From Trichobilharzia szidati (lineage: Eukaryota > Platyhelminthes > Trematoda > Strigeidida > Schistosomatidae), in assembly GCA_944472155.2 (NCBI GenBank), contig OX235272.1, positions 93,750,020 to 93,814,019 of the forward strand: a DNA stretch of 64,000 nt. The letters are read 5' to 3'. A program made the position numbers and the translations under genes. The notes beneath the pieces were generated by a model. The model had not been told where the DNA came from, ran no database searches, and saw nothing but the letters and a program-made list of their open reading frames with translations. Each line of letters starts with the position of its first letter. The stretch's first letter is position 1. Shown here piece after piece: positions 11,560 through 23,419 of the stretch.

Positions 11560-12150
11560 GGCTAATTATCAAGTTTCAAAGCTTCTCTTATTTGTCTCAC
11601 TTCTTGTCTTAGATTTTCCTTGGTACTACTTAGTTTTTGTGCTCTATTACTTAAACATTTCACTAATCTTAGTTTTACTGACATAGGATGGGATGATCTG
11701 AAGTTCAAATATCTGTTTGAATGTGTGGGTTTCCTGTAAACACTAGTGTTTAACTTCCCATTTTCTTTCCTTTTTACGCTACAATCTAACATTGGAAGTT
11801 CCCCTTCCTGACTTTCCAATTCACAAGTGAATTGAATGTGTTCGAAAAATCTATCTATATCCTGTGTTCTAAGTACAGTGAATGTGTCATCTACATACCT
11901 CCACTATACTTTTGGGGTGGGGCTGAACATTTCAATCACTATGTTTTCCCACCTATCCATGAATATATCTGCCACAGCCGGGGGCACTAGTGACTCCATG
12001 ACAACTCCCTCAGTTTATTTGTATATTTTCCCCTGGAATTTAAGTACTGTGGAAGTCAGGCATAGCTGTACTCCCAGCATTATGTCCTCAAGTGGAACTT
12101 TCGTTCTAAGTTCGAATTCTTGGTCAGAAATCAAGAATCAACTGCAAACA
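11560..12150 (-). mobile_element. Penelope-like element P4, reverse transcriptase C-terminal half
   Basis: The minus strand encodes the RT palm end. FELRTKVPLEDIMLGVQLCL is followed by an ESLVPPAVADIFMDRWE block and the catalytic YVDD at 11886-11897 (context RYVDDTFTVLRTQDIDRFFE). The thumb-side stretch follows (LPMLDCSVKRKENGKLNTSV, then YRKPTHSNRYLNFRSSHPMS). PLE RTs copy their RNA at a nick made by their GIY-YIG nuclease. Two in-frame stops are visible, one just before the RYVDD box and one upstream of the ESLVPP block. The endonuclease is missing, so the element is dead. It belongs to the same lineage as P5. Confidence 0.85.
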
Positions 12151-12372
12151 CGTGTAATAGGAATGATTCAACACCTGTCCACCTAGATATCTGGAAAATT
12201 CTACTACCCCAACGACGACATATAGGAGAGAACAAAGAAAACTGTAAAACTGAAGTTTCGAAGTCGTGTGATTATAATTGATGAAATGATTTTGAACAAT
12301 AAATTTTGTTCGAAATGTCATCCAGTACGTATAATACTCTTTTACTGTGTGATATATCTAATAAAAAAACTT

Positions 12373-12420
12373 ATATGGAATTACTTACTACCACAGTGCC
12401 CAAGTTTTACACACATATTA
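12373..12420 (+). repeat. PLE terminal-tail fragment in the opposite orientation to P4
   Basis: ATGGAATTACTTACTACCAC and CAGTGCCCAAGTTTTA are the reverse complement of the tail segment that follows P5-type PLEs at about 13150-13195 and 63350-63400. It sits just upstream of the P4 copy, as an inverted terminal repeat would. Confidence 0.55.
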
Positions 12421-13140
12421 ATTTGAATAACTTATGTTTCTTGTATTTAAGTGCTTTCTTTAAATATGTAAACAGTTAAGGTTCGATCCAAGTCATTAGA
12501 CAAACTAATTTATGAAATTTTAATATTTCAAACTATCATGATAGAATATTGATAAAAGTCAAACATTCCGCTTAAATGATGTCTAGGTAACTGAATAAAC
12601 AGAAATTATTTATTGCTTAGAATACATGCAATAATAGGTATGATTGACAGTTTGGGAGTTTTAGCTTCGACAATTATAAAGGAAGTGAAGTTAGTTAGGT
12701 AGTTAGTTTACTAAAACTCGTTTATTTATAGTGTCATCTGATCCCACATACTAAGTATAAGACTGCGAATATAATTCCTTTTTTCCCCGTCAATTTTCCT
12801 GTGATGGAACAGAGAATATTATTGAGCTGTTAATCATCTCAAATGCATTTTAACGGTGTTCTTGTAATGTGAAGAAAATGTTTAACCTCAGAAATGTGAA
12901 TTAACGCGAGAAATGGAATGTAAAACTAACTCACTACTAAGTGACATTCACTTACTCTTGATAGACAAAGTAGTAGGGATATGTAATATGGAATATCGTT
13001 TTTTTTAAGTCTCACTTCTATTAAAAGAATAATTAGGGATTGCATTTAATTGAAACTCATTCAATTTAGCTTCAAAGAACACAATTCCTTGGACGTAGTC
13101 TGCGAGAGATGCTTCTGCAAATGAATTCTGATGAAGTTTC
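12421..13140. other. No recognised feature
   Basis: AT-rich, no coding or repeat signal seen. Confidence 0.4.
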
Positions 13141-13144
13141 TGAT

Positions 13145-14870
13145 TAAATATAAGAATAAAACTTGCGCACTGTGGTAGAGTATAATTCCATTATGGGTAA
13201 AATTTATTTTGATAAAGTCTCACAGTATTATACAGTAATATTTACTGATGACGTGTCTAGCGCAATTTATCGCTCATAATCATATCAAGGTACTCACTCA
13301 CACAACTTTCTAACTTCGTTTATATAATTCTATTATTTTCCATCGCCTGATTTGACTGGTGTAGACTCGATGAACCAGGCAGGGTTCAGTAATTAACCTG
13401 TCTCTCCACCTACCTAGATTACTTTTCAGCATTGTTCCCCTCTCCTACCCTATTGTGAGGTTATGTGTTAATGCATGCGGTGCGATTACTGAGCTTTTTT
13501 CTAAATTACTTATCTTCGTGGGATCAATCATTCTAACCCTGGCTAAATTCTTATGTTCCGAAAATCTGACTACCCCCGACCTACTAGTGTGACCTATGTA
13601 GTTGACCTAATTCACAGTCATTGCAAGGTATTTTGTAAATTATATTATTTTGTTTGATTGGTTCCACCGGGTCTTTTAGCCTACAGAAATTGTCCTTTCC
13701 TGGATGAGTTTGTAGGTTTGAATGCCACTCTAATTCCTGCTCAGTTAACAATCCTACGTAGGGTCTCAGATGTCCCCTCATTATGTGGTAAAACTACTGT
13801 AGATGCCTTATATTCTGTCTTTTTTATGTTATCATAACTAGCTTCTCCATTACTTTTATTTTGCTTTTGACCTTTTCTGATCTTTTTAATTGAATTTTAT
13901 GGGATAGTTATTTAACACCAACGCTTCTTCAGTCTGTTTCATTTCATCATTTAGGTTTTTTGTTGTACTGCTCAGTGCTACTGCTCGGTTTGTTAGACAC
14001 TTAACTAAGCCAGCCTTTACAGACAACGACGGATGAGATGAATTTAAGTCTACATATCTACTAGCAGAATTGGTCAGCTTTTTATAAACGCCAGTGTGCA
14101 CTTCAACTTCTTCTGTTCGTTTGATTTTACAATCTGACATCAAAGCTAATTCTCCTTGTTCATTTTCTGATTCAAATGTGAATTTTATTCCCTTTACTAG
14201 TGAGTGAGTTTAAATGTGTGAAGAGGCTAGACATATGTTCTGCTTTTAACACTGTGAAAGTGTCATCCACATATCTCCACCATATTTTTGGAGTAGGATT
14301 AAATGTATTTAGAAGAATATTTTCTCAGCTTTCCATAAAGATATCTGCTACGATAGAGGATATTGCTGATCCCATCACTACACCTTCTGTTTGTGTATAT
14401 ATTTTGCCTTGGAATTTAAAGATAGTAAACGTGAGGCATAACTAAATTACTAAAATAATTTCTTCAGTGGGCAGCTTCGTCCTATGAGTGAGTTCAGGAT
14501 CTGCAGTTAGTTCTTTTTTAACTGCTTCTAAGGCTATATTGATTAGTATATTAGTATAAAGACTAGTTTTGTCAAAACTAACCATTTTTTCATCATTTTA
14601 TAGTTGAATGTCATTTAGTTGATTTTTCATCTCATATGAATTAGTTAGCCTAGAGTTTGAACGATTTCTAATGGGGCATAGTATTAGAGCTAAGTGTTTT
14701 GATAATTCATAAGTAAGGGTATTCCTGAAATCTACTATTGGTCGTCTGAGGTTACCTGGCTTATGTATTTTAATAGTACTATATATTCTACTTGCATTAT
14801 TAGTTTTAGGCATTAAATTAAACCATTTGGACTCACCCAGTTACGTCTTCATTCTGCGTATTAAATCCTC
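13145..14870 (-). mobile_element. Penelope-like element P5, RT, GIY-YIG remnant and 3' tail
   Basis: The minus strand, from 14813, begins in the RT fingers (RIYSTIKIHKPGNLRRPIVD) and continues through a broken palm to YVDD at 14262-14273 (context PKIWWRYVDDTFTVLK). The thumb side (14143-13886: SDCKIKRTEEVEVHTGVYKK, VKAGLVKCLTNRAVALSSTT) and a linker (13781-13584) follow. The endonuclease is decayed: CNDCELGQLHRSH stands where the P6 copy has NYVNYIGQTSRS. The tail at 13145-13290 ends in a conserved hairpin. Several frameshifts and stops occur. A segment of roughly 260 bases present in the 3' tail of P6 and P7 is missing here. Confidence 0.85.
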
Positions 14871-14879
14871 TGATTAAAA

Positions 14880-15830
14880 TATGACCACCTTAGGTGTTTT
14901 CTACTCTTGCAAGTATTTAAATTGCTTACAACCTGTTGATTCGCAACCTGAGAAAAAGCAAAAGTGTCAGTGGCAACGTATCACACTACATGAGTTGACT
15001 GTTCCTAAGAGTTGTAGTGTAAACTGCCACTGTTTGAGAAATACAACTAATTACATACAGTTTTCAAGTATTCAGTTATTACTATTATGTCCCTGGGTCA
15101 AAAATATACGCATGCACCTTTTTTGGAGCGGGCTTTCAAACAAACAAATGTGGTGCATTTCTTTGAGACAAAGAAGAAATAACGTTAGTGACTGATCTTC
15201 ACTTCAGGCGACATAGCACTGTGTCACGTGATTTACTGTCAATGACTAATTTCCTTGAAGATGCTGGATAAAAAGAAACAATTGCACAATAATTTCCGCT
15301 GAAAATTCTATTTTTTATATAAACCCTGTTGAGAATAAAGCTATTAAAATTATTATTCAATGGTTGGATGTGAGATGGTGGTTGTTCTATAGGAAATGTT
15401 CTCTGAACTGATGTTCTGCAGGGAAGAGGTTCCACTGACATTACTAATCATCACTTTCAGACAGGATATCAAAACTGGAGAGAACAAGGCATTTGGAAAT
15501 AGAAAACGTCGTAGTCTCTCTGCCATGTAACTCATATTTCCATTTCGCCTTTTCATTCTAAATCACTAAACGTCCTACCCCAAGTCATTTTTGTCATTTG
15601 ACTTATTATGGTCCCCAACATTAAGTTCCTAAAATAAATTCTTGAAAGAAAATTCTATGAGCTTTCCGAAAAGTGGATAATCAGTTATCTGAAGGGGTTT
15701 TCTTTGTTTTCCTATGACTAGGATCATAAGTTAGGCGCTGATTTCATCATAAAGTGTGACTTTTATGTTAATATCTTAATAAATCTACTGAATTATTCGT
15801 ACACTTATTTACACACTATTATCATTCATC
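14880..15830. other. No recognised feature
   Basis: Open frames of 104 (14881-15195) and 80 codons (15199-15441) have no recognisable domain, signal or repeat. Confidence 0.35.
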
Positions 15831-15834
15831 ACCT

Positions 15835-16135
15835 GTGTCCAAGTGGAATATAAGGCTTCAGAAGTACATCATCAGTTCACTCTGTTCTCTGATGTCTTTC
15901 TAAACTGGTCCTCTTCATATGATCTCTTCTATGTCACACTCAGATACCCAACTTGCCGCTTCCCATTTGCGTTCCACTCGAGGGCCTACCTGGCGTTTGG
16001 TGTCACTCAATGGTCTATTCAGCGTGCGCCAGATCCATTTTCTGCATGTTTGTTGAACGATAGGTCTTGTGTTGATTCGATACCAGAGATCCCTGTTGCT
16101 AATCTTTTCTGACCGCCTATCCAATCTTTAATGTC
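15835..16135 (-). mobile_element. RTE LINE, C-terminal fragment
   Basis: The minus strand gives KISNRDLWYRIN, then CRKWIWRTLNRPLSDTKRQV and VGPRVERKWEAASWVS. This is the RTE C-terminus that reads KKWRWIGHTLRKPSSDITRQ in better copies. It ends at the 3' motif GCCTTATATTCCACTTGG. Frameshifts are present and the copy is strongly 5' truncated. Confidence 0.75.
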
Positions 16136-16549
16136 GGGTAGTTTAGCAATCAGTCAGAAAGAGGAAATGCTGGCTAAATGGTTAGCTATGCTACCTCGAT
16201 GAATCAGTCAAAATGCTTCAGAAATTTAAAGACACTCATTTATACAAACTCAAGCTAATTTATAATGTTTTTAATTTCTCACTCATCAACTGATATTTTT
16301 TGACCAATTAGTTTCGGTAATATTTCATTTTACCATAAGGAACAGTATTCAATGGCTCATGGCCTGTAGTTTAAATTATCATTACTTTTATTTGATTACC
16401 ACATTTAACTTCCAAATTTTACAAGAGAAAGGAAGTTGATTCATGAAATTCTTTATGACATTATGTTTCAACTACTTATGATGTGATAAGTTACAAAAAT
16501 TAATCCCTCTAAGTTAATATGAAGAAAACAAGTTAATGTTATGCTAGTC
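16136..16549. other. No recognised feature
   Basis: AT-rich; a stretch near 16145-16180 (AGTCAGAAAGAGGAAATGCTGG) faintly resembles the middle of a tA SINE. Confidence 0.3.
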
Positions 16550-16970
16550 AGCAGTATTTAGATGCGATTGTTATTTTCATAACACTTATTGTTCCACTAC
16601 AAATGCATGTCATTCAACACCTAGTCCAAGTAGGCCAAAAATCTACTATAGAAGAATCTGCTTCATGCTCGGGAACACCTTCTAGTGTGGCTAAATAAAA
16701 AGAACCACCAACAGTTTGATATTAGACCACTCGCCATCTACTGGGTACCTAATAAATTGTCAAGAGCTTTTAGGTAGCGAATATTCCAAACTGCAGAGAT
16801 CATTGCGATTCGCTTGAAAAAACAGAAGCTCTGAGTGCAAAAGAAGCAGACTCAGTCACTTCTGCTACTCTGGCCTGTTTTCAAACCTGTCAGTTGGTAA
16901 ATTCTGTATTACCTTCCTTAATTTATCTGATATTCAGTTTAATGCTTTGCTGATGCGTAATACCACTTAC
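16550..16970 (+). mobile_element. P1-type PLE, C-terminal end and tail, decayed
   Basis: The plus strand matches the P1 C-terminus: CAACACCTAGTCCAAGTAGG corresponds to the DHLVQTGHK region, TACTGGGTACCTAATAAATT to YWVPNK, then GCAGAGATCATTGCGATTCG to AEAIAIR. A tail follows (CCTTCCTTAATTTATCTGAT). No continuous frame remains. Confidence 0.65.
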
Positions 16971-17249
16971 AGATGATTCTGAAATGTAATCTGTTGATAA
17001 TATTAATTCAGCGTTATGTTGTTATTGACAGCTGTAGTCAAATAATTGTTTGGGGAATCCATCTTGAACGATGTTATTATATCACTGATACTCATTTGAA
17101 TATTTCAGTTAACTTTGTAAGTATTTTCCGGTTTTCACACTATCATCGTTCTAACATTTGCATATCTTTCTTTGACTCAATCCTTATTATTTGTCCCGCT
17201 TCCCATTTAATCTCCGATTTCAATACTTCTCTTTGTGGTTGTGTGACGA

Positions 17250-17720
17250 CGTTGATAATGCGTTGTTCTTCAAACGACTCAAGATGATTCTGACCTTGAA
17301 CTCTCCACGGGAATTGTTTGGTGCATGATTCTTGCTGGCAGACTCTATGATCCGACTTTATTGTTAGGAATATTCCAGCTGATTATCAGGTACTTCTTAC
17401 GGTTGAATGTTGGTTAACTCATTTTGTTTTGCAGTACTCAGTTTGTAACTGAGATGTAACTGGATCTGCCTAACGGCACTGTTGACTATCTGGTATGTTG
17501 TTGTTAAGTAGTACCGTAGATTTTATCGCAAATAACTACCTTCTTACTGTCGTCCGTACATTTTTGTAACGCATATAACTTAAGGAAGTTCCGGTTAACT
17601 GTACAGTAGAACGCAAAAATTGGTTTCTTGAATTCAGAGCTCAGAACGTCAGTTTTGGTCGCTCCAAGGATAAATGTTTAATTGTTACGATTACAAATTG
17701 TGGATACTGAAGAAGAAGCT
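17250..17720 (-). repeat. Q repeat, unclassified
   Basis: On the minus strand this matches the Q copies near 20.8, 28.3, 44.1 and 50.3-51.2 kb. Shared landmarks are AATAAAGTCGGATCATAGAG, CCGTGGAGAGTTCAAGGTC and GGAACTTCCTTAAGTTATAT. No open frame of useful length is shared, so it may be a noncoding part of a larger element. Confidence 0.6.
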
Positions 17721-17812
17721 GTTGAAATGAATATTTTTCATTTGTTAATCAGTCTTCTAGAGATTTGATGGTCATTAGTCTTATATCATGCTGTGAAACA
17801 AGTGGGATTTTA

Positions 17813-18318
17813 CAGGATTTCATCATGAGCTAACGTCGGTTAGAGAATCATTGGAAAAACTGGGCAGCTGTTTCATCTTAGTTTGGGACTCTTCATCAGT
17901 GCGCACCCGCACCACGGGCTTCGAACCCAGGACCTTCCCGTGACAAGGCTAGCTCGTAAGTAGTTATCTGGGGTTCTAGTGATACGTCGTGACCAGTAGG
18001 GTGCAGCAGATCGGGTGTGAGGACAAATACTCGCCGAAGACATTGGCTAGTGATCAGGCTATGTTGTGAATTAGCAGAAGTTGGAATTCATGGACTGGCC
18101 ATTGGATTGGGTCCCAGTGGCCTAATGGTCTACGAGATCACTGCCTTGTAACCAGCAGGTCCTGGGTTCGAAACCTGTGGTGGAGAGTCCTAAACTAGGA
18201 TGGAGGAAATAGCTGTCCAGCACTCCCAGTTGATTTTCCAATGGTTCTCTAACTGATGTCAGCTCATGATGAAATCCTGTAACCAATCCATCAAATTCCC
18301 TACAAACGAATACTTGAA
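17813..18318. repeat. H2 SINE, inverted dimer with target-site duplication
   Basis: A minus-strand 3' part (17813-17955: tail, hammerhead-like, box B) is joined to a near full-length plus-strand copy. The plus copy has the upstream region with CGTGACCAGTAGGGTGCAGC, tRNA-like head at about 18108-18180 and box B GGGTTCGAAACC. Its hammerhead remnant includes AGCTGTCCAGCACTCC and is followed by the tail. The whole is flanked by AAGTGGGATTTTA (17800-17812) and AAGTGGGACTTTA (18319-18331), a 13-base duplication with one mismatch. It was therefore inserted as one unit. Confidence 0.85.
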
Positions 18319-18474
18319 AAGTGGGACTTTAATTTGCCTAAGTTTAGTTGTCAGTGAAATATATCCAATATCCATAGAGTTCATGGGCAGGCAACCTCAC
18401 CATTCAAGGGTCTTCATCTTTTCAGCTATATACAAAATACCATGGTCTACTGTCGAACCATTAGGTTCATAAAT

Positions 18475-18720
18475 TCTGTGTTACTTACCTTATTTTATCT
18501 GTTATTCAGTTTAGTGTTATACTGATACATATTATCCCTTTCTTACTGATGCTTTTGAAATGCGATTCCTTGTTGATACTATTGATACAATGTAATTTAA
18601 AACAGCATTAATGTGGTTAATAACAATCATTCTTTTATTATTTATGGACATATAACCGTCGAACTTATTGAGGAAATTATCGAAAAGAATACTCTTTGTT
18701 CAAGAGTACGTCCTTTAACC
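18475..18720 (+). repeat. P1-type PLE 3' tail
   Basis: CCTTATTTTATCTGTTATTC through GAACTTATTGAGGAAATTAT and AAAGAATACTCTTTGTTCAA match the noncoding 3' end of P1-type PLEs at 32.2 and 52.8 kb. Confidence 0.65.
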
Positions 18721-19375
18721 ATCACAAAAACGTCAAAGCAAATAAAACTCGTTCATGTAGCCGACGTACAACACACAAGAATTTACACGCACTCAAAATA
18801 CAAAATACCACTATTTACCCTCTGTTCAAAATCAACTAAAAACTTACTAGTTGTACAGCAAAATATCAGGTATCCAGATATGTTCTACAGGTATAGTTAC
18901 TGAATCAATACCTCCGTAATCATTTGGATTCCAAATTAAATTATGATCTGTCCATTTCTAGATATCCAAAGAGAAAAGAAAATGCAGGTATTACTTATAA
19001 GTTAATTAAGCGTCTGGTAACTTTATTTTACATAAATTGTAGACAGAAATTTACGTCAGTGTTACGTCCCGAATAGGGGTCATGAGGAACTCACCAACCA
19101 ATCACAGCAGGCTTGACATGTGCGAATAGGATTCGCAGATATATGGCTTAACTTTCTGAGAAACGGTCACAAGTGGTACAGAATAACCTTCATCAGGAAA
19201 AAAGTCAATCAAAAGACTTTGCTTCTTCACTGACAATAATGTACATAAAAACATATAAATATCTACTGATTTTATCAATAAACGATTTGTTGCCTGGCCC
19301 TTGTCTTCTGTCGTTACAATATAACTGTCATTATAAATTATTTCTTAACACTGTTTTACCACCTATTTCAAGGAA
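18721..19375. other. No recognised feature
   Basis: No similarity recognised; the 96-codon frame at 18613-18903 overlaps the PLE tail and is not thought to be a gene. Confidence 0.35.
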
Positions 19376-19379
19376 AGTT

Positions 19380-20060
19380 CTCATGAAGACTGTTGCATTG
19401 AGGGGACTAAAACTGAAACTAAGTCTAATGCAAAATACTTCGGTCTAGTTCTATCTTCCGACCTTACTTGGATATCTCATATCCTAATGATTTCTAAGAA
19501 AGTGTTCTGTCTAACCTACTACATTAAGAAACTTAGACAATCTGGAATCACCAAACCTCTACTTTCACAATTTGTCAACTCTTGTATCTTACCTATTCTA
19601 CTTTACTGCTCCCCGTTAGTCTTTCTTGGGCTACTGAAAAAGGACTATACCATCCTGAGAAGGATGCTGAAGGTAGTTAGTAGGACTAGTGGTGTAAAAC
19701 TCAGTCAGCTCGTCACTACATTAGTTGATAGGCATCTGGATACATGCGAAAAATGGTCTAAAACCATACTCTCAGACCCCAACACCCCTTCTATTCCCAA
19801 CTCCCTCCTTGTATCTCATCTAGTAAAACCAGAAATCAGTATAAAATAATCTATGCTCGTACAAACAAGTACAGGAACTCAACGATACCATACTTGGCCT
19901 GTGTTCTAAGCGACAGAGACAATGTTAAGCGTGAAACCCATGACTTGCTTTGTTATTAACAGCATAATTTTAGGCTCTTTTATTTCTCTCTTATTTTGTA
20001 TTCTATAGTGAACTCCTTCTTAAACATACTTAGCTACCTAAATTATTAACATTAACTTAC
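19380..20060 (+). mobile_element. CR1/jockey-type LINE, C-terminal end of ORF2
   Basis: Frames at 19380-19450 and 19487-19849 give the region downstream of the RT core: YFGLVLSSDLTWISHI, KKVFCLTYYIKKLRQSGITK, LLSQFVNSCILPILLYCSPL, VFLGLLKKDYTILRRMLKVV and LVDRHLDTCEKWSKTIL. The parallel copy at 42.5-43.1 kb shows the same order. A stop just before ISKK and a shift near 19845 break the frame. The clade assignment (CR1-like rather than another LINE group) is inferred from the general layout and is not certain. Confidence 0.75.
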
Positions 20061-20659
20061 TTTTTGTACTTTACTTTATTCCTTCTTTTGTGTATCCACT
20101 GGTTCCGACTCTATTAGCACTATGAGTAGTACAAAATTTTCCTGTCATTAACCATCATGTAATTATTAGTTTTGTGGTTATTTTTTCTTATTTTCTATAC
20201 TTTTCGGCAATATTAAACTGACAATCATTGGTTGTGAACGCCATAGTCACCACCTTAAAATTTTTTGTATTATTCAGGATTACTCACACTATCACTACAA
20301 ACACTGCATTAGACCTGACAATAAAAAACAAAACAACAACCCTGAAATGTTATTTTAAGATTGTTTAGTGTTGTTTCAACCAAATTAACTGATCTTCTTG
20401 GCGATAAACATTCTTAAATATCATTTCATAACTTCTTGTATGACTATAGCTTTACTGTCACCATGCATAATCATATCATAGCTTTCACTATCCAATACTG
20501 AGTTATTATTATATGCTGTTTATTTTCCTTTCTACTTTTTGGTATTTTTTCGCATTTATAATTATTTTGTGTTTATCCTGTTTTTTTGCTGTTGGTGTCT
20601 TTAGATCAATTTTTTTTGAAATACTCCTTTTAAATGTTGGATAAAATTAGATGCAAATA

Positions 20660-20730
20660 TTGTAGATATGTGCTGAAAATTCCACACAGTACCACTAGTA
20701 CTGTTTCTGGAATAAAGCAAATTATTATTA
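20660..20730 (+). repeat. Terminal tail of the same LINE family
   Basis: TGCTGAAAATTCCACACAGT, CACTAGTACTGTTTCTGGAA, then TAAAGCAAATTATTATTATT. The same end occurs at about 43468-43520 after the second copy. Confidence 0.65.
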
Positions 20731-20799
20731 TTATTAATTATCGTAGAAAGCCACACTGACTCGTTTTGAACCAAACGCAGGAAACCCATCTTTGCGCCC

Positions 20800-21450
20800 T
20801 ACTGTATAGCTGCCCGAAAATGTTTTGAGAGATGTACAGTCACAAAACGCTTCAAAGAGAACAAAAATACGATTATTCGTCGATAGATCTATGTGGTTCT
20901 ATCCAAGAATATTAACATCAAAAACTCGAAATTACCTTAGTAGTGATGTTAGGCAGTTATACGGACAAGGTAACTTTCCACGTACAAAACAAGTACTGTA
21001 GAACAAAATTAATTAACCAGAATTCAGCCGAAAGAAGCACCTGAGAATCAAGTAGAATATTTCCAACAATAAAGTGGGTTTAACACTCTGTCATTAAGAA
21101 TCACACACCACACGATTTCCACGGACAGTGCAAGGTCAGAATGACATACACTGACTCAAACAAAATCTTGTTCGTAAGACAACACATTATCAATATCATA
21201 CCACAACCACTCAGGGAAGCATTACAATTATTGATTAAACAGGGACAAAGTCAGATACCGAAGATCACATCAACATGTAGTATTTAAATGTAGCCACAAT
21301 GATATACAGTTTTGGAAGAAAAGAGGACAAGATTGACAAAGTTAATTCAGGCAGTCAAGTAAGTATGAACACTGTGAATAGATCGTCGAGGAGAGATTTC
21401 CCAAACAATTTCTCCGTTACAGTTATAATGTTGTAATTGGGTTTGAATAT
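20800..21450 (+). repeat. Q repeat, unclassified
   Basis: Plus-strand copy with GTGGTTCTATCCAAGAATAT, TACTGTAGAACAAAATTAAT, CAGCCGAAAGAAGCACCTGA and CCACGGACAGTGCAAGGTCA. It ends near GGAGAGATTTCCCAAACAAT. The order matches the 44.1 kb copy without the SINE insertion seen there. Confidence 0.65.
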
Positions 21451-21754
21451 TAAAACAATTTTTGTAACCAAAATGGTTAATATCAACTTAACTGAAAACA
21501 GGCTGAAGAATACTTGAAAAACTATAAGTTCACTTAGAATTTTCAGTTGACATTTGTCCGTATTACAGGTAATCTAGAGTATATTTTTACAAAAATAAAC
21601 AGCAATTATAATGTGTTGGTGTAAGATGGATTCAGCTACCATTAAGAATAATAAAAATTCTGCGTAGAAATCAAATGACGTCTACTTAAATGCACAAAAT
21701 TTTCGAATTTGGACGTCCTAATGGCTCTTCAACATATTTTATCAAGTGTTGATT

Positions 21755-22350
21755 TGCAGGGATTTGATTGTTCACAGGTTTGATCAGTTAAAGGACCCCT
21801 GGGGAACCAGGGAGTTCTGGATGGTTATTTCGTTCCAGTTTGAGACTCTTCAACAATACCCACTCCCCCGAAATTCGAACCCAGGACCTTCTGCTTAAAA
21901 TGCGATCTTGTAAACAATTCAACCACTGGAACCTGGTTCGGTGATCCATGAATTATAGCTTCTGTCAATTCCTGATATATAGTGCAACTGACAGACAGTC
22001 AGTGGATTCGTACCCCAGTGGGTACGTACTGCTGATGAATCCCAAACTAGGGCAAAGTAGTCATCCAGTCAGTACTCCCTGGTTTTCCGATTATTCTCTG
22101 ACAGATATCAGTTTGTGCATAAAACTGTGAACAATTAAATCCTTGAGAACCAACACTTGAATACAAATCGGGTGTTCACTAGCAACTGGTTCTATACATT
22201 AAGTTATCTGTAGTTCAGTTGGGGAATCGTAACCAGTGGGATCCACTAAGTCAGGTGAGCGAACACTTACTCGCCTTTGATATTCGCTGGCAGTGGTGCT
22301 GTATATCTTCAGTTGTCAGGAGCTGGAATCCATGGATTCCAGCTGCTGAA
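21755..22350. repeat. H2 SINE cluster: minus copy, plus copy and a second plus head
   Basis: A minus-strand H2 part (about 21755-21970) is followed by a plus 3' part (about 21995-22135) with the hammerhead-like CTGATGAATCCCAAACTAGG. The sequence then runs directly into another plus 5' region (22140-22350, with ACACTTGAATACAAATCGGG and CGTAACCAGTGGGATCC). This is the only clear head-to-tail H2 junction in the window. Confidence 0.65.
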
Positions 22351-23415
22351 TCCTCAAGATTATGCTTCACTAACATAGCTGTTCAAACAGATGTTTCCGC
22401 CATTTTGTACACTTCTTAAACATACTGAAAACGTGCCTACAGTTTCATAGTTGAATAACACTGCCTATTGTGTTAGTTTGTAAATTTTCTCTAAGGTTTG
22501 TGAGTACCACAGTGTAAAACGAAGTTTTACAAAATGAATCACTTGTAATAAAAAGAAACTTAGCCTAGTGTTAGAGTTTGAGGTAAACATTCATCATAGT
22601 TTCCTTAGGAAACTGAAAATATTCATATCATGGTAATGTGAACTTCATGATTTCTTGCGTGGAAAATTGGCTCATTGACTTGAGCACTGAACCTTCGAAC
22701 AATGGATTTCCGGTTTGAATCTGTCTACATCTAGCTCAACCTAGGTAGCTGATACCACAGAGAATAAGAGTTGTTCATAGCCTAGTACCTGAAAGGCATA
22801 TCCCGGTTAAATGATTTGATAGAGTTATGAAAGCAGCAACATGGTGTGCTAATTTTATACTACTGATAGATTCTGGCATTCAGAAACCACTGATAATAAC
22901 AAGCGGTTCCGTAAACAAACAAAAACATCACTCTGGTGTTTAGGTCATCCCCACCTGACTAGCACATACTACTGATTAATGTCAGTGAATCATAACTACT
23001 CGTCTTAATTAGTAGCATATGATAACTTCTGTTAGTTTACTCGAGTATCAGTTATTCATCGAAATAAGAATGTTCTGTTGAACTAGCGTTTCTAGAATTT
23101 ATCGTCTCAACCTTACTACAGCTTGTTGGTGGTGTTATTTCCTCGTTTTTCTGTTATTAAATTTTGCTGATTTGATTGTTTTTGCTGTGATGTAGGACCA
23201 TGTTCTTCTCTTGCTCTTCTCTCTATTAAGAAATTATGGTGTTAACTAATCTGTTCTATCGTTTTACTATCAACAATTCACCAACACATTTGAGAAGATG
23301 TTGTCACTTCCGACTTACTGAAGCGGTGAGTGTTTCTTCTGGTGTAACATATTGCTTTGTTCCATCTGGTTTTGAAAAGCATACAGTAAGATCTTCGATA
23401 GCTGAGGAAACTTCC
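22351..23415. other. No recognised feature
   Basis: No coding or repeat signal recognised. Confidence 0.35.
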
Positions 23416-23419
23416 AGTC

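Noticed and set aside
11836..12186. 116-codon plus-strand open frame
   Set aside because: It is antisense to the P4 reverse transcriptase; the minus strand reads as RT with YVDD.
16973..17287. 104-codon frame on the plus strand
   Set aside because: It overlaps a PLE tail and the edge of a Q repeat, and shows no recognisable domain.
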